Assembly (NCBI GenBank): GCA_024227155.1
Contig: JAAELB010000101.1
Coordinates: 28,503-92,502 of the forward strand
Direction: 5' to 3'
DNA: 64,000 nucleotides
Source of the DNA: Desulfobulbaceae bacterium
Lineage (GTDB): Bacteria > Desulfobacterota > Desulfobulbia > Desulfobulbales > Desulfocapsaceae
Within the stretch, counting starts at the first letter, position 1, and each line of letters begins with the position of its first letter. The notes beneath the pieces are model-generated. The model worked only from the letters and a program-made list of their open reading frames with translations, did no database searches and had not been told where the DNA came from. Below, piece after piece: positions 25,423 to 35,273 of the stretch. The translations under genes were made by a program, and so were the position numbers.

Positions 25423-27453
25423 CTAGCCAACCATTTCTTGAATTTCTGCAACTATTTCAGGATTAGCAAGCGTCATAACATTACCGACATCTCCCTTATT
25501 TGAAATAGCACCAAGCACCCTTCTCATAATCTTACCGGAACGGGTTTTTGGCATATCGGGTACTATCCATACATTTCTACACTTGGCGATCTTACCAATC
25601 TGAAAAGTAATTGCATCGGCAATTTTCTGCTGAATCTCTGGTGATGCTTCGATTCCAGGCTTTAGCGCCACGTATACCTCAGGCTCCTTACCCTTAATTT
25701 CATGATTCACAGGAACAACTGCTGCCTCTGCGACCTCTTCAACTGTGAGACATACCGACTCAATCTCCTTGGTTCCAAGGCGATGGCCCGAAACATTAAT
25801 AACATCATCGATTCGACCAAGTATACGGACATAACCATCATCAGCTACCACTGCAGCGTCACCTGTGAGGTATGGCCAGTCTTTCCAGTCTTTACTGTCA
25901 GGATTCTTATTGTACATACCAAAATAGGTATCAACAAAGCGTTGCCTGTCCCCCCAGATTGTCTGGAAACAACCTGGCCACGGATTGGCAATACAGATAT
26001 TACCAGCCTTGCCGGCTCCGGCAGGGATCTCATTACCGTCTTCATCAAACACAACAGGATGAATACCTGGAACACCGGGTCCTGCACTTCCAGGTTTCAT
26101 TGGCTGGAGACCAGGTACGGTTGAACAGAGAAAACCACCTGTTTCAGTCTGCCAGTAGGTGTCAACGATAACAGCTTTACCTTTACCAACCTCTTTTTCA
26201 TACCACTTCCAAACCTCTGGCTCAATCGGCTCGCCAACTGTAGTCATATGTTTGAACTGAAAGTTGTATTTGGCAGGCTCATCTGGTCCTACCTTTCTCA
26301 GGGCACGGATAGCCGTTGGGGCGGTATGGAAAATATTTACATCGAGCTCTTGAGCAATTCTCCAGGAACGACCTGCATCCGGATAGGTCGGCACACCCTC
26401 AAAAATAACAGAGGAGGCACAGAGGGCCAATGGTCCATAAACGATAAAAGAATGACCGGTAATCCAGCCGATATCAGCCATACACCAGTATACATCCTCT
26501 GGATGAATATCCTGGATATACTTTGACATTGCAGTTACATACGCAAGGTAACCACCTGTACCATGCTGTGCACCTTTAGGCTTTCCAGTGGTTCCACTGG
26601 TATACATCAAAAAGAGAGGATCTTCAGCGAGCATTTGTTCCGGCTCTACTCGCGCGCCATAATATTTTTTCAGTTCATCATTAACTATGACATCACGCCC
26701 TTCAACAAGAGCTGACTCAGATGACATCTTTCCCGGATATCGTTGCCAGATAAGTAATTGATCAACTTTCTGACCATCTTTTTCAGCCAGCTCACAAGCC
26801 TCATCATCAACTGTTTTATGGTTTAAGAGATTACCTGCACGGTAATAGGCATCCATAGTAATAAGAACACGGCTGTTAGAATCAACTACCCTATCAGCAC
26901 AGGCACTTGAGGAGAAACCTCCAAAAACAACAGAGTGAATAACACCTATTCGTGCACATGCAAGCATGGTAATAGGCAGTTCAGCTGACATAGGCATATG
27001 GATTGTAACCCTGTCACCTCTCTTCAGCCCTGCAGTGTCCTTCAGGAGTGCGGCAAACTCATTTACGCGTACATAAAGCTCCTGATAGGTCACATGCTGT
27101 ACTCTTTCCTCTTCGAGTTCAGGAACGAAGTGGATAGCTGTCTTATTTTTGTTATCTTTTAAGTGTCTGTCTATACAGTTATAGCTGGCATTAAGCTTAC
27201 CACCTTTAAACCACTTCCAACATGGAGCATCACTTGTATCAAGAACTTCATCCCAATACTTATACCAAGTCAATAACTCTGCAAATTCAGTGTAGTAATC
27301 TGGGAAATTATCAAGACTGAAACGATCATAGATAGATTCATCAGTGAGATTGGCCTGGGCGATAAAACCTGGTGATGGATGATAGTAATCTTCTTCTTTC
27401 CAATGAACCGCAATTTCCGCTTCCGAAGTTTCTACAGCTTTTTGATCACTCAT
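25423..27453 (-). CDS. acs: Acetyl-CoA synthetase (AMP-forming)
   Basis: A 676-residue acyl-adenylate ligase converting acetate, ATP and CoA to acetyl-CoA. The adenylation loop YTSGTTGKPKG, the DTYWQTETGG segment with the acetate-pocket tryptophan, and the C-terminal PKTRSGKIM motif with Lys641 are all present. ATG at 27453 is chosen over the GTG three codons upstream because AAGGAG lies eight bases before it. It sits 91 bases downstream of the OFA transporter gene on the same strand and is probably cotranscribed with it. Lys641 is the site inactivated by acetylation in other Acs enzymes; the GNAT-fusion protein encoded nearby is a candidate modifier. Confidence 0.95.
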   Translation of the reverse strand: MSDQKAVETSEAEIAVHWKEEDYYHPSPGFIAQANLTDESIYDRFSLDNFPDYYTEFAELLTWYKYWDEVLDTSDAPCWKWFKGGKLNASYNCIDRHLKDNKNKTAIHFVPELEEERVQHVTYQELYVRVNEFAALLKDTAGLKRGDRVTIHMPMSAELPITMLACARIGVIHSVVFGGFSSSACADRVVDSNSRVLITMDAYYRAGNLLNHKTVDDEACELAEKDGQKVDQLLIWQRYPGKMSSESALVEGRDVIVNDELKKYYGARVEPEQMLAEDPLFLMYTSGTTGKPKGAQHGTGGYLAYVTAMSKYIQDIHPEDVYWCMADIGWITGHSFIVYGPLALCASSVIFEGVPTYPDAGRSWRIAQELDVNIFHTAPTAIRALRKVGPDEPAKYNFQFKHMTTVGEPIEPEVWKWYEKEVGKGKAVIVDTYWQTETGGFLCSTVPGLQPMKPGSAGPGVPGIHPVVFDEDGNEIPAGAGKAGNICIANPWPGCFQTIWGDRQRFVDTYFGMYNKNPDSKDWKDWPYLTGDAAVVADDGYVRILGRIDDVINVSGHRLGTKEIESVCLTVEEVAEAAVVPVNHEIKGKEPEVYVALKPGIEASPEIQQKIADAITFQIGKIAKCRNVWIVPDMPKTRSGKIMRRVLGAISNKGDVGNVMTLANPEIVAEIQEMVG

Positions 27454-27544
27454 TAATATCACTCCTTGAAGTTATCTGAAGATCTGTCGATTGGAAGCAG
27501 GGCACTGTTTCCAATCGGATCTGAACCGTGTTTAACCCACTTTT

Positions 27545-28855
27545 TTATGCGGCAGCACTTTCTCCTTCCATTTCTTCAGCATGTATAGGCCGCTTTGTCA
27601 TTTGAGCTAAGATTACACCAGCAACCAGCAGGGCACCTGACAGGTAGAAAGCATAGTTAAGGCTACCTGTTATATCTTCAATGGTTCCAGCAAGTCTTGT
27701 GACGAAAACACCAAGTCCCCAACCAATAAAGATTAAGCCGTAGTTCATACCGAGATTTTTTGGCCCGAAGAAATCCGCGGCAAAAGATGGCATAAGAGCA
27801 AGTCCACCACCATATTGCCAATATGCAATACCAACTGCCAGGAACAATAGGCCAACACTTTGAACGCCGATAATGTAAGGTAATGAAAAGAGACACAGTG
27901 CAGAAACACCGCAGTTGAGACAATAGGCATTCAGTCGCCCAATCTTGTCAGAATAAAAACCGGTACCGACCCGTCCGGCAGCGTTTACAAGGCCACCAAA
28001 TGAAACCAGAATCCAGGCGTTTGCAGCAAAGAATGGCATATTCTTAGCCGCGGAAACCATCAAACCTTTAGCATTACCAATAATCAACAATCCCGACTGG
28101 GTAGTAAGAATGAACATCACAACCAGTGCATAGAATTGCCAGGTCTTTACAACATCCGCGGGTTCCCAGTTTGTAACCGTAGAGTTTGCTGTAGCGACTC
28201 CTGACCCAGCAAGCGTTGGTGCAACATATCCCTCTGGTGGAGATTTCAACATCTGCCCAGCAATAACAACTACCACTGCAAAGAAGGTTCCAAGCCCAAT
28301 AAAACTACCTGAAATACCATACTGATTAATGAGATATTGCCCCAAACCACCTATATAAAGAGCAGCACCGCCATAACCACCTACAACGATACCGGCAATA
28401 AGGCCACGCTTATGAGGCCCAAACCATTTGAGCGCAGCGGGTGTAGGAGCGGCATATCCGATACCCATTCCAATACCACCGAGAATACCGAAACCAATGA
28501 CAATACCAGTATAACTTTTCATTACGCCTGCTAGAATACAACCTGCGGCGAGGGTTAGACCACCAAGTGTAGCACCAAATTTAGGACTGATTCTATCTTG
28601 AATTCGTCCCCCTGGAATCATGAGTAGAGCAAATACAATTACACAGATGGAAAAAGGTGTTGCAGCCTGGGCATTATTGAGATAGGTCCACCCAGCATTG
28701 ATTCCGGTCATAGTCTGACCAGCCATATCTACATTAACAAGAGCAGATTTCCAGATACTCCACGCGTAAAGAATACCTAGACAAAGGTTTATCGACATAC
28801 CAGCAAAAACTGTAACCCAAGCCTGAGCTGGCACTGATTGATTTTGTTGCGACAT
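27545..28855 (-). CDS. MFS transporter of the OFA (oxalate/formate antiporter-like) family
   Basis: A 436-residue, 12-helix major facilitator protein. Features of the OFA family are the N-terminal AGMSINLCLGILYAWSIW, the glycine-rich GILGGIGMGIGYAAPTPAA segment in helix 4 and the central loop before helix 7 (about 195-225). Members move monocarboxylates or dicarboxylates such as formate, oxalate, lactate and perhaps acetate. Placement directly upstream of acs suggests acetate or another short acid as cargo, but the substrate cannot be set by sequence. The ribosome site is AAGGAG. Confidence 0.9.
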   Translation of the reverse strand: MSQQNQSVPAQAWVTVFAGMSINLCLGILYAWSIWKSALVNVDMAGQTMTGINAGWTYLNNAQAATPFSICVIVFALLMIPGGRIQDRISPKFGATLGGLTLAAGCILAGVMKSYTGIVIGFGILGGIGMGIGYAAPTPAALKWFGPHKRGLIAGIVVGGYGGAALYIGGLGQYLINQYGISGSFIGLGTFFAVVVVIAGQMLKSPPEGYVAPTLAGSGVATANSTVTNWEPADVVKTWQFYALVVMFILTTQSGLLIIGNAKGLMVSAAKNMPFFAANAWILVSFGGLVNAAGRVGTGFYSDKIGRLNAYCLNCGVSALCLFSLPYIIGVQSVGLLFLAVGIAYWQYGGGLALMPSFAADFFGPKNLGMNYGLIFIGWGLGVFVTRLAGTIEDITGSLNYAFYLSGALLVAGVILAQMTKRPIHAEEMEGESAAA

Positions 28856-29848
28856 CTGTATCTCCTTATGGAAAACGTGATAATGACATTGTCAACCACC
28901 CGCTCTTACATCAGCCCAACTATCTGTATCTACATATTTTCAAAAAAACGGGTGACCGAATTGGTTCACAATGAATAGCAAATTCACTTTTTTCTTATAC
29001 GTTCCTGCCTACCTCCTTTCTAGGTTGAGATTAATGGACTGCGCAAGACTACTAAGATTATCAAATTCTTCGAATACTGAAACTTCAACTACCATTTTGG
29101 AATTGGACTTACTTTATATCAATTTTATTTATCAAATATCCAACAATTACTCAAGACAAAAATTAAACAGCATGCACATTTGTCATTCATTAGTTATGAA
29201 CCGCTAACTTTTTCGAGCCTTCAAGACATTTATATTCTTTTAAGTCTAATAAACAGAAGGTTAGCCGATATACATTTTTCATTGACTCTACAAATCAAAA
29301 CCTCTCCCCTCAATCAGATATTACCTTTACAATCATCGCTCATACGTTTTCATACGAATTGAAAACCGAGTTGAATTATTGCAGAAGTTAGGAATATTAC
29401 GACAAAAGCGATCAGCACTGGTCTATCAAAATACCAAGGTCGCTTTAAAGGAAAACAGATGTCTGGCAAGATGGGTTATATAAATTATTTTTATCTTACA
29501 TATCGACAATATCAAACTGATGAGCATCAACGTATCTTTAACTGCACTAATTTTTTATGTACCAAAGTATGGATTTAAACCGAGGTTTACCTGATGCTTC
29601 TTTAGTAACAGTAGTTGTAAGACTGTTTCTCAGGCTATTTTTTCAATGTATATTCGTTCCTTTCTTGACATCCACAACAATACAAAGTATTTTTCTTCTC
29701 TTTTGAGCTTTCGCCCAGCCACTATTTTACCTAGTTTTTAGGCCCTGTGGATTTGTGCCATTTTGTAGTTTACGGATCGTTGCAACCCATGTGCCTATAT
29801 TTGTGGCACCTTTCGTCTAACAGTTTCATTGGATCGCAATAAAGCACT
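28856..29848. other. 993-base spacer with no recognised gene; one long hairpin
   Basis: An AT-rich region between the diverging OFA transporter and ffh genes. The few open frames (the longest about 78 codons) lack ribosome sites and protein-like composition. The one clear structure is a hairpin at 29405-29446: AAAGCGA pairs with TCGCTTT, and TGGT with ACCA inside, leaving no T-run. It could be a small RNA element or an eroded repeat. No SRP RNA, tRNA or 6S RNA signature was seen. Confidence 0.45.
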
Positions 29849-31204
29849 ATGTTTGAAAATTTATCTGACAGGCTTGAAGGAGTATTTAAGAAACTCCGGG
29901 GCCACGGCAAACTTTCTGAAGAAAACATCGCAGAAGCAATGAAAGAGGTGCGGACCGCCCTCCTTGAAGCTGATGTTAACTTTAAAGTAGCTAAGGAATT
30001 CGTTGCGACTGTCACTGAAAAAGCGATTGGCAGGGAGGTTTCAAAAAGCCTATCACCCGGGCAGCAGGTTATAAAAATCGTCCATGAGGAACTTGTCGAA
30101 CTCCTTGGTGGCGTTACAGAACAGATTGAACTTGATGGCAGACAACCTGTAATCATTATGATGGCAGGTCTGCAAGGTTCAGGTAAAACGACAACTTCAG
30201 GAAAACTTGCCAAGCTGCTAAAAGGCAAGGGTCGCAAGCCATATCTGGTACCAGCTGACATCTATCGCCCCGCTGCAATAGAACAGTTACAGGTCCTGGG
30301 TTCACAACTTGATGTACCAGTACACCCATCCACCACAGAGATGAAACCGGTGGATATTTGCCATCAGGCAATAAATGAAGCAGCAATCCATAATTACGAC
30401 ACGCTGATAATTGATACTGCCGGCCGTTTGCATGTTGATGAAGCCCTTATGGGTGAACTGAAGGGGATTCAGGAAGCGATACCTTTATCCGAGATACTCT
30501 TCGTTGCTGATTCCATGACGGGACAGGATGCAGTTACTGTTGCACATAAGTTTAACAGCGACCTGGAAATCTCCGGAGTAGTCCTTACCAAGATGGAAGG
30601 TGATGCACGTGGTGGTGCAGCACTGTCTATCAAAAATATCACGGGAAAACCGATAAAATTTGTCGGAATAGGTGAAGGACTAGACGAGCTTGAAGTATTT
30701 CATCCCGAGCGGGTTGCATCACGGATCCTCGGTATGGGTGATATTCTCACCCTGATTGAAAAAGCCGAAGCGGTCGTCGATAAGAAAGAAGCCGACAAGA
30801 TCGCCAGGAAACTGAAGAAAAACCAGTTTACCCTGGAAGATTTTCTTGAGCAGATCCAACAGATCAAGAAAATGGGGTCTCTTGAACAGATTATGGACAT
30901 GGTTCCAGGCATCAATAAACTGAAAAAGTTAAAAGATGTGCCAAAACCAGATGAAAAAGAGTTAGTCAAAACGGAAGCTATTATCCGCTCCATGACTGCT
31001 AAAGAAAGGAAAAATCATCAAATTATCAACACCAGTAGAAGAAAACGAATTGCTGCTGGTTCAGGAACTCATATCAGTGATGTTAACAGGGTGATAAAGA
31101 GTTATTCGGAAATGTTGAAAATGATGAAAAAAATTCGCGGAAAACCCGGAGCAATAACCGGGGTTAAGCGAAGGAAATTACCAAAAGGCATGAAAAGAAG
31201 ATAA
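29849..31204 (+). CDS. ffh: Signal recognition particle protein Ffh (SRP54)
   Basis: A 451-residue SRP GTPase. The N domain (1-90) is followed by the G domain with Walker A GLQGSGKTT near residue 108, DTAGRL, and TKMEGDARGG. The M domain (about 300-451) is Met- and Lys-rich, with the RNA-binding segment GSGTHISDVNRVIK and a basic C-terminus ending KGMKRR. It binds signal sequences and 4.5S RNA and delivers ribosomes to FtsY. It begins a conserved run with rpsP, a KH protein, rimM and trmD. Confidence 0.97.
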   Translation: MFENLSDRLEGVFKKLRGHGKLSEENIAEAMKEVRTALLEADVNFKVAKEFVATVTEKAIGREVSKSLSPGQQVIKIVHEELVELLGGVTEQIELDGRQPVIIMMAGLQGSGKTTTSGKLAKLLKGKGRKPYLVPADIYRPAAIEQLQVLGSQLDVPVHPSTTEMKPVDICHQAINEAAIHNYDTLIIDTAGRLHVDEALMGELKGIQEAIPLSEILFVADSMTGQDAVTVAHKFNSDLEISGVVLTKMEGDARGGAALSIKNITGKPIKFVGIGEGLDELEVFHPERVASRILGMGDILTLIEKAEAVVDKKEADKIARKLKKNQFTLEDFLEQIQQIKKMGSLEQIMDMVPGINKLKKLKDVPKPDEKELVKTEAIIRSMTAKERKNHQIINTSRRKRIAAGSGTHISDVNRVIKSYSEMLKMMKKIRGKPGAITGVKRRKLPKGMKRR

Positions 31205-31279
31205 CTCAGTTCTGGAATTATTTACTCTCCAGACTTACATTGCAATAAACAAAAATAATTAACCGGAGGATTTACCGGA

Positions 31280-31528
31280 ATGGCAGTACGTATTCGTTTA
31301 ACTCGACTTGGCAGAAAGAAGCAGCCCTTCTATCGTATAATCGTTGCTGACAGTGAAAGTAAGCGTGATGGAAAGTTTCTTGACATCTTAGGAACCTACG
31401 ATCCGCTTCAAGACCCTGTTGCAATTAAAATTGACAGCGCAAAGCTTGATGACTGGATTGGTAAAGGCGCCCTACCAACTACAACTGTAAAAAGTCTTAT
31501 CAAAAAAGCAGCAGCAAGCGCTCAGTAA
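31280..31528 (+). CDS. rpsP: 30S ribosomal protein S16
   Basis: An 82-residue S16 protein starting AVRIRLTRLGRKKQPFYRIIVADS, the family signature (split here only by length limits: MAVRIRLTRLGRKKQPFYR). It binds 16S rRNA in the body of the small subunit and is needed for its assembly. A GGAGG site lies 12 bases before the ATG. It is followed after three bases by the KH-domain gene. Confidence 0.97.
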   Translation: MAVRIRLTRLGRKKQPFYRIIVADSESKRDGKFLDILGTYDPLQDPVAIKIDSAKLDDWIGKGALPTTTVKSLIKKAAASAQ

Positions 31529-31531
31529 AAA

Positions 31532-31762
31532 ATGGAAGATCTCATAGCCGTTATTGCCAGATCGCTGGTGGATGAACCCGGTGCAGTGAAGGTGTCGCGT
31601 TCCGATGAAGAGAACAATGTGACAATAGAACTGACGGTTGCAGCCGAAGATCTAGGCAAAGTCATTGGTAAGCAGGGCCGCACAGCCAGAGCTCTACGCT
31701 CTATACTTGCTGCCGCTGCGGCTAAAGAGGACAAGCGGTCTCGCTTAGAAATTGTGGAATGA
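31532..31762 (+). CDS. khpA: KH-domain RNA-binding protein (KhpA/YlqC type)
   Basis: A 76-residue protein made of a single KH domain with the loop GKVIGKQGR, which supplies the GxxG motif for RNA contact. Family members bind RNA broadly, often with KhpB/Jag, and influence ribosome assembly and cell-envelope growth. It starts three bases after the rpsP stop and is followed by rimM, the usual position for this gene. Confidence 0.92.
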   Translation: MEDLIAVIARSLVDEPGAVKVSRSDEENNVTIELTVAAEDLGKVIGKQGRTARALRSILAAAAAKEDKRSRLEIVE

Positions 31763-31774
31763 TGAGTTGCCTAT

Positions 31775-32326
31775 ATGTCTCGGGAATTTAACTACCCAAC
31801 AGACAGATATTTGCTCATCGGCAGGGTTGGAAAGCCACACGGTCTGCGCGGAGAATTTAAGCTTATATGTTTCTCCGGGCAGCCTGAAAGCATTCTCAGT
31901 TATACCAGACTTGTTCTTGTTGACAAAAACGGGAATCTCTCTGGGCCACTTGTGACTAGAAAAAGCAGGGTTCAAGGCAAAAACGTAGTAATAGCACTTG
32001 AAACCATCAACGATCGCGACCAGGTTGAAGCAATTGTCGGTGTCGGTGTACTTGTTGCAAAAGAAGATCTCCCCGAGACAGGGGAAAATGAATATTACTG
32101 GCACCATCTTGAAGGTCAAGAGCTTGTTGATCTAGAAGGGAACATCATCGGGACAGTTGCCAGTTTGTTTAATAACGGAGCGCAGGATATACTTGTCGTA
32201 TCTGCTGGAAGCGAGGAAGTACTTATTCCGGTCACAAAAGAGATTGTTGTGGGTGAAAATGACGGGGCCTTAATCATCAATCCGCCTCCCGGCTTGCTGG
32301 AACTTAATAAAAATTCTGGTAATTAA
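31775..32326 (+). CDS. rimM: 16S rRNA processing protein RimM
   Basis: A 183-residue factor for maturation of the 30S head. The N-terminal beta-barrel begins [18 protein letters not shown], the family signature, and the C-terminal PRC-barrel contains EYYWHHLEG and [10 protein letters not shown]. It follows rpsP and khpA and precedes trmD, as in many bacteria. RimM binds S19 and supports processing of 16S rRNA. Length is normal. Confidence 0.95.
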   Translation: MSREFNYPTDRYLLIGRVGKPHGLRGEFKLICFSGQPESILSYTRLVLVDKNGNLSGPLVTRKSRVQGKNVVIALETINDRDQVEAIVGVGVLVAKEDLPETGENEYYWHHLEGQELVDLEGNIIGTVASLFNNGAQDILVVSAGSEEVLIPVTKEIVVGENDGALIINPPPGLLELNKNSGN

Positions 32327-32343
32327 GCTGGAACAACTCCCCA

Positions 32344-33114
32344 ATGATCTTTGACATACTGACAATCTTCCCTGATTTACTGATGTCTCCCCTTCAAGAG
32401 GGCATTATAAGAAGGGCAATTGGTAAAGGGCAGATCGACACAAACATTGTCAATGTCCGGGACTTTGCTACAGACACACATCAAATGACCGATGACCGGC
32501 CTTTTGGTGGTGGCGAGGGAATGGTCATGAAGCCTGAACCTCTTGCAGAAGCTGTAAAAAGCAGAAAGAGTCTGAATGCATCTTCGAAGGTCATTCTTCT
32601 CAGTCCCCAGGGACGACGTTACAATCAGGATATTGCCAGAGAATTGGCCCAGGAAAAACATCTTATTCTGGTTTGTGGCCGTTACGAGGGTGTTGATGAG
32701 CGATTTTTGAATAGCTATGTTGACGAAGAAATATCTCTTGGGGATTTTATTCTTACCGGAGGTGAACTCGCAGCAATGATTGTTGTGGATTCCGTAACAC
32801 GCTTATTGCCAGGTGTGCTTGGATGTTCCGACTCAGTTGCAAAGGACACATTTAGCAGGAAACTTTTAAAGCATCCTCAATATACTAGACCCAGATGTTT
32901 TGAATCGTGTGAGGTGCCGAGTGAATTGCTTTCCGGCAACCATCTAAAAATTGAAGAATTTCGATTTATTGAATCGGTTAAACGGACCCTTGCCAGACGA
33001 ACGGATCTCATACGAAAAGAAATATTTTCGAAGCAAGAAAAAAAACTTTTGCGGCAACATAACCTGCTTGCAAAAATTGAAGCGCTACAGCACAAGGCAG
33101 GACAAGCCCAATGA
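32344..33114 (+). CDS. trmD: tRNA (guanine37-N1)-methyltransferase
   Basis: A 256-residue SPOUT enzyme that methylates G37 of tRNAs with a G36, preventing frameshifts. The trefoil-knot region has [25 protein letters not shown] and [13 protein letters not shown], all diagnostic. It overlaps the next gene by four bases (ATGA). Length fits the family. Confidence 0.97.
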   Translation: MIFDILTIFPDLLMSPLQEGIIRRAIGKGQIDTNIVNVRDFATDTHQMTDDRPFGGGEGMVMKPEPLAEAVKSRKSLNASSKVILLSPQGRRYNQDIARELAQEKHLILVCGRYEGVDERFLNSYVDEEISLGDFILTGGELAAMIVVDSVTRLLPGVLGCSDSVAKDTFSRKLLKHPQYTRPRCFESCEVPSELLSGNHLKIEEFRFIESVKRTLARRTDLIRKEIFSKQEKKLLRQHNLLAKIEALQHKAGQAQ

Positions 33115-33680
33115 GCAACCAGGGGAAGACAACATTACATATTGGCCTTATCCACCACCCGGTGCTCAACAAGAAAAGAGAAACCATCGGTTCTGCTGTT
33201 ACAAACCTCGATATACATGATATAGCGAGGACAGCAAAAACCTATGGAGTGGCGAAATATTTTATTTCCACTCCATATCAGGATCAGCACCAACTCGTAG
33301 GAGAGCTTTTACAGCACTGGGAAAGCGGGCACGGAGCCAGCTACAATCCCGCAAGAAAAGAGGCTCTCAGTATTGTGAGTATTGCTGCTTCACTCGATGA
33401 TATTATTGATACTATTGAGGCTGAGCATGGCAAAGCGCCACTACTGGTAACAACCAGTGCAGTGATGCAGGATAACAGTGTTAGCTACAACGATCTTGCA
33501 CAGACAATTATAAACAAAGAACCCGTTCTGCTGCTTTTTGGAACAGCTCATGGGTTAGCACCTGAAATTTTAAAAAGGGCTGATGTAAGTCTACCTCCCA
33601 TAAAGGGCGGCACAGACTATAATCACCTTTCAGTTCGATCCGCAGCGTCTATCATTATTGACCGATTGCTCGGATCTTGA
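33111..33680 (+). CDS. Predicted SAM-dependent RNA methyltransferase (PF09936-type SPOUT)
   Basis: A 189-residue protein of the family found between trmD and rplS in several anaerobic phyla. It begins [19 protein letters not shown], and the C-terminal half carries a predicted knot with [13 protein letters not shown] and [17 protein letters not shown], resembling the SAM-binding knot of SPOUT enzymes. The RNA target is unknown. Its start overlaps the trmD stop (ATGA), which suggests translational coupling. Confidence 0.85.
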   Translation: MSNQGKTTLHIGLIHHPVLNKKRETIGSAVTNLDIHDIARTAKTYGVAKYFISTPYQDQHQLVGELLQHWESGHGASYNPARKEALSIVSIAASLDDIIDTIEAEHGKAPLLVTTSAVMQDNSVSYNDLAQTIINKEPVLLLFGTAHGLAPEILKRADVSLPPIKGGTDYNHLSVRSAASIIIDRLLGS

Positions 33681-33747
33681 AAAGATGTAAGCAACTTAAT
33701 TTTTAATTGGATCATTTCTACTGATACCTCAACCTATAGAAAACGTT

Positions 33748-34098
33748 ATGAGCACAATAATAGACAGAATAAACCAAGAGCAAATGCGGATGGATCACCC
33801 TGAATTTCGCCCAGGTGATACCGTAAAAGTACATATCCGTATTATTGAGGGCAGCAAAGAGCGTGTCCAGATTTTTCAAGGCGTTGTAATTAAGCGTAAG
33901 CGTGGCACCATGGATGCAACCTATACAGTGCGCAAGATTTCCCACGGAGTTGGTGTTGAGAAAACCTTTTCTTATCACAATCCCCGTATTGAAAAAATCG
34001 AGGTGATTACGAGGGGTCGTGTCCGTCGTTCGCGCCTCTACTACCTGCGTAATCTCACGGGTAAAGCTGCACGTATCCGTGAACGCGGTCTACGCTAA
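33748..34098 (+). CDS. rplS: 50S ribosomal protein L19
   Basis: A 116-residue L19, at the interface of the ribosomal subunits. The segments [20 protein letters not shown] and [17 protein letters not shown] are typical. It is the last ribosomal gene of the run; two family A repeat copies follow, one or both of which may act as transcription stop signals. Confidence 0.97.
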   Translation: MSTIIDRINQEQMRMDHPEFRPGDTVKVHIRIIEGSKERVQIFQGVVIKRKRGTMDATYTVRKISHGVGVEKTFSYHNPRIEKIEVITRGRVRRSRLYYLRNLTGKAARIRERGLR

Positions 34099-34111
34099 AG
34101 CATAGTTTTAT

Positions 34112-34226
34112 TAGTACCTGAGTCCCGGAATATTTCCGTTTACCGGGATTACTATAATGCCACAATAACAGTACGTATCCGTCTATCTTACCGTTTACGG
34201 GGTTAGATACAGACTGATATTGTGGC
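34112..34226 (-). repeat. Two family A repeat cores in tandem behind rplS
   Basis: The first core (34112-34152) reads TAGTACCTGAGTCCCGG, then TTTCCGTTTACCGGGATTAC. The second (34170-34211) reads AGTACGTATCC, then ACCGTTTACGGGGTTAG. Both fit the family pattern TACTTATCCCG...CCGTTTNNCGGGGTTA. The second core is bracketed by a 9 bp inverted repeat, GCCACAATA (34159-34167) and TATTGTGGC (34218-34226). Confidence 0.6.
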
Positions 34227-34270
34227 TTGTAGTTACTTATACGAGTCCACTAGCTTGCCTCTCCAGCTTC

Positions 34271-34909
34271 ATGAAGATAGTTCTTCCCGAAAATATAGAG
34301 GGTAAAGATAACTATGCATTTGAAAGATACCTCTCGTCTGAAGGTTATCTTAGAATTGCGGGCTGTGACGAAGTAGGACGTGGTCCCTTAGCTGGTCCTG
34401 TTATTGCTGCTGCTGTAATACTCCCCTCCCCGTGCGATCCTTCAATTTTTCTCGACTCCAAAGTACTCAGTCATAAGAAGCGTGTATCTCTTCACAAAAA
34501 GCTCGTTGATATGGAAGCTGTTATTGGTTTAGGTACTGTTTCTGAAAATCGTATCGACGACATTAATATCCTGCAAGCCTCGTTGCTTGCAATGAAACGA
34601 GCTATTACAGAAATCGGGCTTAGCGAGCGTGATTTTATTCTTGTAGATGGCAAATTTACAATTCCAGTTAACATCCCGCAAACACCTCTTATCAAAGGGG
34701 AATATAAAAGTGCATCAATTGCTGCTGCGAGTATTGTGGCTAAGATCACTAGAGATCAATTCATGATTCAGATGCACGAACGATACCCACATTACAATTT
34801 TATTAAAAACAAGGGTTACCCAACCAAAGAACATCGAGCTGCTATAGCCCAATACGGAATATGCCCAATTCACCGGTTAAGCTTTAAGGGAGTAAAGGAA
34901 TATGCTTAA
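34271..34909 (+). CDS. rnhB: Ribonuclease HII
   Basis: A 212-residue RNase H that cuts the RNA strand of RNA-DNA hybrids and removes single ribonucleotides. The N-terminal segment IAGCDEVGRGPLAGPV gives the Asp-Glu of the active site, and SIAAASIVAKITRD holds a conserved helix. The ATG at 34271 is used; the frame is open to 34220 but begins there with a poor start. No strong ribosome site is visible. The last eight bases overlap yraN. Confidence 0.94.
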   Translation: MKIVLPENIEGKDNYAFERYLSSEGYLRIAGCDEVGRGPLAGPVIAAAVILPSPCDPSIFLDSKVLSHKKRVSLHKKLVDMEAVIGLGTVSENRIDDINILQASLLAMKRAITEIGLSERDFILVDGKFTIPVNIPQTPLIKGEYKSASIAAASIVAKITRDQFMIQMHERYPHYNFIKNKGYPTKEHRAAIAQYGICPIHRLSFKGVKEYA

Positions 34910-35273
34910 TCGTCGCCAACTCCTGGGCCAACGTGGTGAAACAATTGCCTGTAACTATCTCGAGCAACATGGCTACAAAATAGTCCAACAAAATTTTAGA
35001 TGCACATTTGGGGAACTTGACATCATTGCCAATGACGGCAACACTCTCGTCATAGTGGAAGTCAAAACGCGATCGTCCAATAACTTCGGTCCGCCGGCTG
35101 CAGCTGTTGGATTTAAAAAACAATCACAAATATGTAGAGCCACCCAGATATATCTTGCAGATCACGACACAACAGAGCGTGATATCAGGTTTGACGTTGT
35201 CTCAATACTCATCGGCCAGAATGGTCCACCTGAAATTGAGCTATTGATTGACGCCTTTGAGTTTTGTCTTTAA
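34902..35273 (+). CDS. yraN: YraN/UPF0102 family nuclease-like protein
   Basis: A 123-residue protein of the restriction-endonuclease-like fold. It starts NRRQLLGQRGETIACNYLEQ and carries the PD-(D/E)xK-type signature with GELDIIANDGNTLVIVEVKTR. Its role is unproven; genomic pairing with rnhB is common and suggests DNA repair or processing. It overlaps rnhB by eight bases. The stop codon lies inside the left copy of a 20 bp direct repeat (35264-35283) that brackets an inserted element. Confidence 0.9.
   Translation: MLNRRQLLGQRGETIACNYLEQHGYKIVQQNFRCTFGELDIIANDGNTLVIVEVKTRSSNNFGPPAAAVGFKKQSQICRATQIYLADHDTTERDIRFDVVSILIGQNGPPEIELLIDAFEFCL

Noticed and set aside
28971-29362. Open frames of 60-78 codons in the spacer before ffh
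   Set aside because: No ribosome site, AT-driven composition, no protein-like pattern.
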